Source of the DNA: Granulicella sp. L46
Lineage (GTDB): Bacteria > Acidobacteriota > Terriglobia > Terriglobales > Acidobacteriaceae
NCBI RefSeq assembly: GCF_009765785.1
Contig: NZ_LMUT01000005.1
Coordinates: forward strand, 41,777 to 105,776
Direction: 5' to 3'
DNA length: 64,000 nt
The notes under the pieces were generated by a model that made no database searches, was not told the DNA's origin, and was given only the letters and a program-made list of their open reading frames with translations. The position numbers were made by a program, and so were the translations under genes. Below are positions 57,869 through 64,000 of this stretch, piece by piece; position 1 is the first letter of the stretch, and each line of letters begins with the position of its first letter.

Positions 57869-57989
57869 TTCTCCTTGGACGCAGGAAGCCGCGGGAGGAC
57901 GCGCTCGGTGGAGCGTATAGAGCATTTTATGCGCGAATTTGCGGGGCGAGGGGTTGGGGTTGTTGCTGGAGGAGGTTCTATACTCTCGT

Positions 57990-59717
57990 ATGCGCAGAGT
58001 GCTTGTGGGTTTGGTTGCGGTCTTGGTGTCGGTGTCTGCGGGTGCGCAGACGGTTGCGGTGCGGTTTCCGGCGGCGGTGTCGGGGAAGGCGCTGGATGGG
58101 CGGCTGATGGTGCTGCTGTCGAATGATCCGAGTGAAGAGCCGAGGATGCAGATCAACGATACGATGGCGTCGCAGCAGGTGTTTGGCGTGACGGTGGATG
58201 GGATGAAGCCGGGGCAGACGGTGGTGGTTGCGGACGAGGGCGGTGACGGAATCTCGGGGTATCCGCGCGCTACGTTGAAGGATGTGCCGCCCGGGGATTA
58301 CACGGTGCAGGCCGTGTTGAATGTGTATGAGACGTTCCATCGGGGGGATGGGTCGGTGGTGAAGCTGTCGGCGGATCGGGGCGAGGGGAAGCAGTGGAGT
58401 GTGGCGCCGGGGAATTTGTATTCGAAGCCGGTGAAGGTTCATGTGGGGCCGGGGACAAAGCTAGAGATTTCGATGGACCAGGTGATGCCGGAGATTAAGC
58501 CGGAGGCGGATACGAAGTTTATTCGGCATATTCGGATTCAGTCGGCGCTGCTTACGAAGTTCTGGGGGAGGCCGGTGTTTCTGTCGGCGGTGGTGATGGT
58601 GCCTTGGGGGTTCGATGAACATCCGGAGGCGCGGTATCCGCTGATTGTGGCGCAGGATCATTTTGTTTCGGAGTTCGATGACTTTCGGACTGAGCCGCCG
58701 GATGCGAATTTGAAGCCGGTGTATTCGGATCGGTTTCATCTTGCGGGGTATAACCGGATCATGCAGGAGGAGGCTTATAAAAATTACCAAGAGTGGATTG
58801 CGCCGAAGACTCCGCGGATGTTGATTGTGAAGCTGCAGCATGCGAATCCGTTTTATGACGATAGCTATGCTGTGAACTCGGCTAATGTTGGGCCTTATGG
58901 GGATGCGATTGAGACTGAGCTGATTCCGGCGATTGAGAAGCAGTTTCGTGGGATTGGTAAAGGGTGGGCTCGGTTTCTTTATGGCGGGTCTACGGGTGGG
59001 TGGGAGTCGCTGGCTGTGCAGATGTTTTATCCGGATCACTATAACGGGGCGTTTGTGGCTTGCCCTGATCCCGTTGACTTTCATGCGTATATGACGAGGG
59101 ATTTGTATAAGGACGACAACATGTTTTATGCGCAGGGTGCCAATAAGCGCGTGGAGCAGCCGGCGATGCGGAATTATTTGGGGCAGACGTTGATCTCGAT
59201 GCGCGACAACATTGCGTACGAGGCGGCGTTGGGGGATCACGGGCGGTCGGGCGACCAGTTTGATATTTGGCAGGCTGTGTATTCGCCGCAGGGGAAGGAT
59301 GGGTATCCGTTGCCGATTTTTGATAAGACTACCGGCGTGATTGATCATAAGACCGCGGAATATTGGCGGGAGCATTATGATCTCGACGCGATACTGCAGA
59401 AAGATTGGGGCACGCTGGGGCCTAAGCTGCAGGGGAAACTGCATATCTATGTTGGGTCGGATGACACTTACTTTTTGAATAATGCGGTTTACCTGATGCA
59501 GGACTTTTTGGATAAGACAGGGACTCCTGGGTATGGGGTTCCTTATGAGGGCGAGGTGAAGTATGGACCTCGGGCGGAGCATTGCTGGAATGGGGATCCT
59601 GCGAAGCCGAATGCTTATTCGCGGATGCATTACAACCAGATGTATGTGCCGCAGATTGTAGAGCGGATGGAGAAGACCGCGCCGGCGGGGGCGGACCTCA
59701 GTAGCTGGAGGTACTGA
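57990..59717 (+). CDS. Secreted esterase-like alpha/beta hydrolase
   Basis: A 575-residue exported protein. The signal peptide is RRVLVGLVAVLVSVSAGAQT. An N-terminal beta domain (about residues 22-190) precedes an alpha/beta-hydrolase part with the likely nucleophile in FLYGGSTGGWESLAVQMFYP, followed by CPDPVDFHAY and, near the end, YEGEVKYGPRAEHCWNGD with the probable catalytic histidine. This is the layout of putative esterases (PF00756 type), though longer. The frame is open back to 57939; ATG 57990 starts the signal peptide. Substrate unknown. Confidence 0.7.
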   Translation: MRRVLVGLVAVLVSVSAGAQTVAVRFPAAVSGKALDGRLMVLLSNDPSEEPRMQINDTMASQQVFGVTVDGMKPGQTVVVADEGGDGISGYPRATLKDVPPGDYTVQAVLNVYETFHRGDGSVVKLSADRGEGKQWSVAPGNLYSKPVKVHVGPGTKLEISMDQVMPEIKPEADTKFIRHIRIQSALLTKFWGRPVFLSAVVMVPWGFDEHPEARYPLIVAQDHFVSEFDDFRTEPPDANLKPVYSDRFHLAGYNRIMQEEAYKNYQEWIAPKTPRMLIVKLQHANPFYDDSYAVNSANVGPYGDAIETELIPAIEKQFRGIGKGWARFLYGGSTGGWESLAVQMFYPDHYNGAFVACPDPVDFHAYMTRDLYKDDNMFYAQGANKRVEQPAMRNYLGQTLISMRDNIAYEAALGDHGRSGDQFDIWQAVYSPQGKDGYPLPIFDKTTGVIDHKTAEYWREHYDLDAILQKDWGTLGPKLQGKLHIYVGSDDTYFLNNAVYLMQDFLDKTGTPGYGVPYEGEVKYGPRAEHCWNGDPAKPNAYSRMHYNQMYVPQIVERMEKTAPAGADLSSWRY

Positions 59718-59780
59718 GGCAGAGTGTAGAGGGTAGAGTGTAGAGCCTAGAGAAGGCGTGGGTAGCGGCAGAGGTGTCCC

Positions 59781-59835
59781 AGGGGCTAAAGCCCTATCGG
59801 CGGGCGTGGGTGGATGTCCGGGCTAAAGCCCGGAC
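59781..59835. repeat. 'GGGCTAAAGCCC' palindromic repeats
   Basis: Two short palindromes with the shared core GGGCTAAAGCCC: AGGGGCTAAAGCCCT (59781-59795) and GTCCGGGCTAAAGCCCGGAC (59816-59835). Further copies or variants are at 60462-60520. The surrounding 230 bases hold no gene. Confidence 0.75.
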
Positions 59836-59945
59836 CTATCTCAGAGGCAAAGGCAAGAACACGGGTAAGAGCAAGGGAAGAAGCAGATTCCCAGAGGGAA
59901 TGACAGAAAGAAACGCAAACGCAAAGGCAAACGCGAGCGCTGTGG

Positions 59946-60347
59946 TTAGTCGATGAAGGTGCCCATGGGTTCGCCTTCTTTCAGGTCGGCGGCGAAGCGG
60001 AGGCGGTGGTTGTCGGGGTCGAGGACTTGGATTTCGCGGGAGCCCCAGGGGAAGTTGGTGGGGCCTTGCAGGATGTTGGCTCCGCTGGCTTTCCATTCTT
60101 CGTAGAGAGCGTCGGCGTCGGAGACGGGGGCCCAGATCCAGGTGCCGGGGTTCCCCTGGTCTCCTTCGCAGAGCATGATCGAGCAGGTGCCTCGACGGAC
60201 GGAGGCGTAGTAGGGGAGCTGCCAGGGGATTTCGAAGCCTAGGATGCGGGTGTAGTAGTCGAGGCTGGTGGCCAGGTTGGCGACGCGGAAGATGGGGATG
60301 GCGTGGTGGAGGCGGATTTCGTTGGGGGTTTGGTCGGTGGGAGGCAT
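59946..60347 (-). CDS. VOC family protein
   Basis: A 133-residue glyoxalase/bleomycin-resistance-fold protein. The family blocks are IRLHHAIPIFRVANLATSLDYYTRILGFEI at the start and IQVLDPDNHRLRFA near the end. The mid-section has VSDADALYEEWKASGANI. The metal-binding glutamate position seems replaced (DNHRLRF), so it may be a binding rather than catalytic member. It is flanked on both sides by repeat-rich spacers. Confidence 0.82.
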   Translation of the reverse strand: MPPTDQTPNEIRLHHAIPIFRVANLATSLDYYTRILGFEIPWQLPYYASVRRGTCSIMLCEGDQGNPGTWIWAPVSDADALYEEWKASGANILQGPTNFPWGSREIQVLDPDNHRLRFAADLKEGEPMGTFID

Positions 60348-60607
60348 GTGGGGTCCGTGTTCGGCTTTTAGCTTCTACCCTCTAGCTTTTAACTAAAGGC
60401 GAGGGCAAAGGCAAGGGCGGAGGCCGATCCCTGCGGGGACAGCTGGAAAGGCAAAGGCATACCTCGGGGCTAAAGCCCAGATGTTTCCCGGGACATGAGA
60501 CCCGAGGCTGAAGCCTCGGGGTACCTGGTCTGTCGCTGGAGCCTCGGAGGGCCGGGCTTGTTGCTAAGCAGGTACACTGGTAGAGCAGTCTAATTAAGGA
60601 GATTTAC
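60348..60607. repeat. Repeat-rich spacer before ndk
   Basis: Contains 'ggcaaaggc'-type short repeats, a 'cctcggggctaaagccc' copy (about 60462-60478) and the 20-bp perfect palindrome CCCGAGGCTGAAGCCTCGGG (60501-60520). No gene is seen. Confidence 0.65.
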
Positions 60608-61024
60608 GTGTCAGAGCGCACTTTTAGCATCATTAAGCCGGACGCCGTTAAGAAGGGCGATGCCGGCGCTATTCTCGCGGAGATTGTGAAGGCGGGATTC
60701 AAGATTGTTTCGATCAAGAAGATTTCGATTTCGAAGAGCCAGGCCGAAGGGTTTTATCATGTGCACTCGGCGCGGCCGTTTTTTGGCGAGCTGACGGAGT
60801 TCATGAGCTCGGGGGCGATTGTTCCGATGGTTCTGGAGAAGGACAATGCCATTGCTGATCTGCGCAAGTTGATGGGCGCTACCGATCCGGCTAAGGCTGA
60901 GGCGGGTACGATTCGCAAGATGTTTGCGGCTTCGATTGGCGAGAATGCGATTCATGGTTCGGACGCGGAGGATACTGCGGCGTTCGAGATTGGGTACTTC
61001 TTTGCTGGGCTTGAGTTGAAGTAA
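60608..61024 (+). CDS. ndk: Nucleoside diphosphate kinase
   Basis: Balances nucleoside triphosphate pools through a phospho-histidine intermediate. The 138-residue product starts [21 protein letters not shown] and has the active histidine 116 in [12 protein letters not shown]. The GTG start at 60608 has AAGGAG at good spacing and begins at the family's normal N-terminus. Complete; followed by a terminator. Confidence 0.95.
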   Translation: MSERTFSIIKPDAVKKGDAGAILAEIVKAGFKIVSIKKISISKSQAEGFYHVHSARPFFGELTEFMSSGAIVPMVLEKDNAIADLRKLMGATDPAKAEAGTIRKMFAASIGENAIHGSDAEDTAAFEIGYFFAGLELK

Positions 61025-61046
61025 AACGCGCGGGGAGCGAAAAATC

Positions 61047-61081
61047 AGGGGCGGCTCGCAGATTATGTGCGGGCCGCCCCT
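61047..61081 (+). terminator. Terminator-like hairpin after ndk
   Basis: A perfect nine-base stem AGGGGCGGC (61047-61055) and GCCGCCCCT (61073-61081). No T-run follows, so it may be a weaker terminator. Confidence 0.6.
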
Positions 61082-61159
61082 AGCTCTTCATCTGGGAATA
61101 CGAGTTCTTTATCGGATGGGGGACAGAAAGCTTTAGGGCGTTCGGGTGGTGGCAGTTAA

Positions 61160-61530
61160 GAACGGGAGACAGCGGGTTCCTCGCTGCGCTCGGAATGACA
61201 GCCAGAAAGGCTAGGGCTAATGCAAGGGCAAAGGAAGAAGCAGATCCCTGCGGGATGACAGCCAGAAAAGCAAATGCAAAAGCAAAAGCAAATGCAAATG
61301 CAAATGCAAATGCAAATGCAAGGACTAATACAGGGATCCTTCGCTTCGCTCGAGGATGACGAAATTTTTGGTGGCGGGTCGAGGCAAAAGCAAGGCAAAG
61401 GTAAAGGTAAAGGCAAAGGCAAAGGCAGAGGCAAAGGCAAAGGCAATGCAAAAGGCCAATGCCAATGCGGGGATCTCTCCGCTTCGCATCACAAAGACAA
61501 GAGCGTGATGCTCCGGTCGAGATGACGGCG
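61160..61530. repeat. Tandem 'GCAAAT/GCAAAG' repeats with 'cctcgctgcgctcggaatga' element
   Basis: A 51-base element (61160-61210) with CCTCGCTGCGCTCGGAATGA is repeated almost exactly at 62922-62972. Between 61270 and 61321 GCAAAT/GCAAAA hexamers run in tandem, and between 61386 and 61448 GCAAAG hexamers do the same. A further copy of the 'cttcgctcgaggatgac' type lies at 61340-61360. Open frames here (Leu/Pro repeats on one strand, Lys/Gly on the other) are products of the repeats, not genes. Confidence 0.85.
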
Positions 61531-61556
61531 GATTGGCGCTGGCGAACGGGCTTGGG

Positions 61557-62783
61557 TTATTTGGTGAAGAGGGTTAGGTCGATGGCGTCGGCCATTAGGT
61601 GGAAGCCGGCGTCGTTGGGGTGGAGGTGGTCGCCGGAGTCGGCGGCGGGGAGGAAGACGGAGGGGTTGGCGGGGTCGCGGGTGGCTTTGTCGAAGTCGAT
61701 GACTCCGTCGAAGAGAGGGGTGGTGCGGATCCACTGGTTGACGGTTTGGCGTACGGCGTCGCCGGCGGGGGAGGAGTAGCCGGCGCCCATGTAGGGCGTG
61801 AGGGTCGCTCCGATGACTTTGAGGTTGTGGGCGTGGGCGCGGGCCGCTAGCTGGGAGAGGCCGGTGATCAGGTCGTCGGCGGAGACGATGTCGTATTGCT
61901 TTTTGGGGTCGTAGGCGTGGCCGATGTCGTTGATGCTTTCGAGGAGGATGACGTACTTTACGCCGGAGGGGGCCAGGACGTCCGAGTCGAAGCGGGCGAG
62001 GGCGTTGGGGCCCCAGCCGTCGTGGAGGACGCGATTGCCTCCTATGCCTTCGTTGATGACGGCGAGGTTGCTGGTGGCGGGGTTGGCCTGGAGGCGGGCG
62101 GCGAGGAGGTCGGGCCAGGTGTTGTGGGTGCCGGTGGTGCTGTGCCAGCCGTCGGTGATGCTGTCTCCGAAGGCTACGATGGTGGCGGGTTGGGATGGGG
62201 ATTGCGGGGCTTCGACTTCTACGCCTTTGATGAAGTCCCAGACTTCGGTGGTGGCTGCGTCTTTGAGGGTGGGGGAGGTGACCTGGTCGAAGCTGGCGAT
62301 GTAGTTGGTTTCGAGGGAGAGGTCGTGCTGGGTGAGGGTGGGGATGGCCTGGCCGGCGATGGAGAGGGATATTGCCAGGTCGGAGAGGGGGGCGAGGTTG
62401 AAGGGGATGGGGTCGCTGACGGCTATGGAGCCGGGTGGGATGGTGATGGCGGGATGGCCGTTGAAGGTGAGGGGAACGGAGGAGTTGGGTTGGATGGCGC
62501 CGGCAGGGGCGGGGAGGGTGGCGGCGGCGTCAATGACCAGGGAGCTGACGCCTAGCTCGTTGGTGAGGACTACGCGGATGGTGGAGCCGCCGATGGAGAC
62601 ATGGACGATCTGGCGGAGGGTGGTGGGCATGGTGAAGGCGTGGTGGTCGTTGGCGTGGGCGACGGGAGCGGTGCCCCAGGTGGCTACCCAGTGAGGTTGG
62701 GTCTGGGCGGCGGCGGGGAGGGTGGTTAGGGGGAGGGTGGTGGCTAGGAGGGTGAGGCGTAGAGCGGTGGTGGACAAGCGCAC
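61557..62783 (-). CDS. Secreted SGNH/GDSL hydrolase
   Basis: A 408-residue exported esterase-like enzyme. GTG 62783 with CAGGAG upstream starts a signal peptide (RLSTTALRLTLLATTLPLTTLPAAAQ). SGNH blocks: VAFGDSITDGWH (Ser), the EGIGGNRV block (Gly), LLESINDIGH (Asn) and SGDHLHPNDAGFHLMADAI with the Asp-x-x-His pair. An N-terminal extra domain (about residues 25-190) is typical of this clade. The substrate may be an ester of a carbohydrate. The frame is open upstream through repeat DNA to 63065; those residues are not part of the protein. Confidence 0.85.
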   Translation of the reverse strand: MRLSTTALRLTLLATTLPLTTLPAAAQTQPHWVATWGTAPVAHANDHHAFTMPTTLRQIVHVSIGGSTIRVVLTNELGVSSLVIDAAATLPAPAGAIQPNSSVPLTFNGHPAITIPPGSIAVSDPIPFNLAPLSDLAISLSIAGQAIPTLTQHDLSLETNYIASFDQVTSPTLKDAATTEVWDFIKGVEVEAPQSPSQPATIVAFGDSITDGWHSTTGTHNTWPDLLAARLQANPATSNLAVINEGIGGNRVLHDGWGPNALARFDSDVLAPSGVKYVILLESINDIGHAYDPKKQYDIVSADDLITGLSQLAARAHAHNLKVIGATLTPYMGAGYSSPAGDAVRQTVNQWIRTTPLFDGVIDFDKATRDPANPSVFLPAADSGDHLHPNDAGFHLMADAIDLTLFTK

Positions 62784-63197
62784 GGCGGGGACTCCTGGAG
62801 GGTTGGCTAGCGGTGGATGGTGAGGTTGGGTTTTGTGTCGGGTACCAGCATACGTCCTGCGCGGACGGCGGGAGGCTTCGCGTTGCGGGGGAACATAGGG
62901 GGATTGGGGTGGGTGTTGGAAGAACGGGAGACAGCAGGTTCCTCGCTGCGCTCGGAATGACAGACAGAAAGGCAACAGCAACAGCAACAGCAAAAGCAAC
63001 GACAAATACGGGGGTCCTTCACTGCGTTCAGGATGACGGCGAGAAACTTGCAACTGCAACGGCAACAGCAGGTTCCTCGCCTCCGGCTTTGCTCAGGGTC
63101 GGAATGGCAGCCAGAAAGGCAAAGGTAGAGGCAGAGGCATTGAAATAGTTTTTTGGGGGATGCGTAATTTGGGGGGACTGCTTCGTATACACCGCGT
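62784..63197. repeat. Repeat-rich spacer
   Basis: Contains the second copy of the 51-base element (62922-62972), a run of GGCAAC/AGCAAC triplets (62971-63003), a 'cttcactgcgttcaggatgac' variant (63016-63036) and a third relative (63069-63122). No gene or clear promoter for the following sigma factor was recognised. Confidence 0.7.
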
Positions 63198-63800
63198 ATG
63201 TACGGATACGATATGGCATTGGCGAGCACGGTGAACCGAGATACGGGGGATACGCGGGAGATTGCACGCGGCCTTCGCGATAGAGATGTCGCGCTGCTGC
63301 AGATGCTGGTGGAGGAGTATCAGGACCGGCTGGTGCGGTATCTGGTTTATGTGTTGGGGCGGCGGGATGGGGTCGACGACCTGGTGCAGGAGACTTGGCT
63401 GCGGGTGATGGAGCGCGGCAAAAGCTATGATGGGCGGTCGCGGTTTGAGCCTTGGCTGTTCACGGTGGCTCGGCATTTGGCGATTGATTTTTTGAGGCGG
63501 CGGCGCGAGGTGAGTTTCGACGCGGAGGATGATGGGCGGCTGGTTGTGATGGCGCCGGTGTCGCAGGCGATGTCTCCGTTTGCGCTGGCGGCGCGGACGG
63601 AGGATGCGGAGCGGCTGGCGGCGGCGTTGCAGGGGCTGCAGGCGATTACTCGCGAGGCGTTGGTGCTGAGGTTTATGGAAGACATGTCGCTGCAGGAGAT
63701 TGCGGCGATGGTGGGTGCGCCGGTGCCTACAGTGGCGGCGAGGATTTATCGAGGATTGGCGGCGTTGCGGTCGCAGATGGAGGAGAGGCATGAGCGCTGA
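63198..63800 (+). CDS. ECF sigma-70 factor
   Basis: A 200-residue sigma factor. Region 2: MLVEEYQDRLVRYLVYVLGRRDGVDDLVQETWLRVM and FEPWLFTVARHLAIDFLRRRRE. Region 4: ITREALVLRFMEDMSLQEIAAMVGAPVPTVAARIYRGL. ATG 63198 or the in-frame ATG 63213 could be the start; neither has a strong ribosome site. The stop overlaps the start of the following anti-sigma gene by eleven bases, so the two are coupled. Confidence 0.87.
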   Translation: MYGYDMALASTVNRDTGDTREIARGLRDRDVALLQMLVEEYQDRLVRYLVYVLGRRDGVDDLVQETWLRVMERGKSYDGRSRFEPWLFTVARHLAIDFLRRRREVSFDAEDDGRLVVMAPVSQAMSPFALAARTEDAERLAAALQGLQAITREALVLRFMEDMSLQEIAAMVGAPVPTVAARIYRGLAALRSQMEERHER

Positions 63801-64000
63801 GAGGCATGAGGATTTTGAGCAGAGGATTGACCGCAGTTTGGCGGGGGCGGGGACTCCTGAAGATGAGCGTTTGGTGGAAGTGCATGTGCGTTCGTGCGCG
63901 GCGTGTGCGGAGTATTTGAGCGCTAGCCGGCGGGCTGTTGCGGGCTTGAAGGGCTTCTCGTTTGAGGCGGGGGGGGGGGTGGATGCGCGGGGGGTGGGTG
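63790..64000 (+). CDS. Anti-sigma factor, N-terminal part (runs off the window)
   Basis: ATG at 63790 overlaps the end of the sigma-factor gene in another frame. The visible 70 residues include the zinc-binding motif HVRSCAACAEYL (His-x3-Cys-x2-Cys), as in anti-sigma factors of ECF sigmas. A run of eleven G (63969-63979) codes three glycines just after the zinc finger, with a fourth G-rich part beyond; such a run can slip. The 3' end is outside the window. Confidence 0.75.
   Translation, partial: MSAERHEDFEQRIDRSLAGAGTPEDERLVEVHVRSCAACAEYLSASRRAVAGLKGFSFEAGGGVDARGVG

Noticed and set aside
58461..59630. 389-codon frame antisense to the esterase gene
   Set aside because: Shadow frame, dominated by Arg, Ile, Pro and His; no start signal.
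61270..61448. Tandem short repeats that might suggest a CRISPR array
   Set aside because: Units are six bases long without unique spacers; no cas genes nearby.

Overview
The window looks like the chromosome of an Acidobacteriota member, probably of the Terriglobales/Acidobacteriaceae (Granulicella, Edaphobacter or Terriglobus type). This is an inference from the mix of genes: an oxalate decarboxylase, an ECF sigma/anti-sigma/DUF4097 operon, an exosortase/PEP-CTERM exopolysaccharide locus, and spacer repeats of the 'cctcgctgcgctcggaatga' and 'gggctaaagccc' kinds. No mobile element, prophage or CRISPR array was seen.

Layout. 1-5.9 kb: distal half of the spc ribosomal-protein operon (rpsH 3' end, rplF, rplR, rpsE, rpmD, rplO, secY), a terminator, then adk and map. 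6-13.5 kb: mixed metabolic genes (GNAT acetyltransferase, aldo/keto reductase, type II NADH dehydrogenase, Tat-exported oxalate decarboxylase, small outer-membrane-type protein, ilvE, marC, DUF4337 protein). 13.5-20 kb: a complete rRNA operon, 16S-tRNA-Ile-tRNA-Ala-23S-5S, with its promoter, the processing stems around 16S and 23S, and a terminator. 20-42.4 kb: a surface-polysaccharide and protein-sorting region. It holds a UDP-sugar epimerase, a UDP-sugar dehydrogenase, two sigma-54 enhancer-binding proteins, three PEP-CTERM proteins, a six-gene polysaccharide operon on the minus strand, and a divergent exosortase-EpsI-TPR lipoprotein arm. 42.5-50.8 kb: a GGDEF/EAL protein, a four-gene ECF sigma-factor operon, sodC and tdk. 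50.8-57.7 kb: an MFS transporter, a VOC protein, trpD, and a succinyl-CoA synthetase operon split by a TetX-like monooxygenase. 57.7-64 kb: an esterase-like protein, a VOC protein, ndk, an SGNH hydrolase, an ECF sigma factor and the start of its anti-sigma factor. The spacers in this last part carry many simple repeats.

Main discovery. Six well-placed sigma-54 (-24/-12) promoters, each with TGG, ten bases, then GC, lie in the exosortase/PEP-CTERM region. They precede two PEP-CTERM genes, both divergent arms of the polysaccharide/exosortase locus, the TPR lipoprotein gene and an unlisted 38-residue membrane peptide. Three of them (two PEP-CTERM genes and the micropeptide) share a GCAAA-N3-YTGC dyad centred 70-72 bp upstream of the -12 GC, a likely enhancer-binding-protein site. 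Two divergent sigma-54 activators at 22.4-25.2 kb are the obvious candidate regulators. One has a receiver domain without the phosphoryl-accepting aspartate and the other has no receiver, so the input signal does not look like ordinary two-component phosphorylation. The picture is one sigma-54 regulon that makes the exopolysaccharide, the sorting enzyme and its PEP-CTERM cargo together.

Other points of interest are three 18-bp palindromes spaced exactly 32 bp apart between trpD and sucC, a stand-alone LigD-type 3'-phosphoesterase with a shortened loop, and a nested long inverted repeat after the TPR gene. All calls come from reading the sequence; no database search was made.
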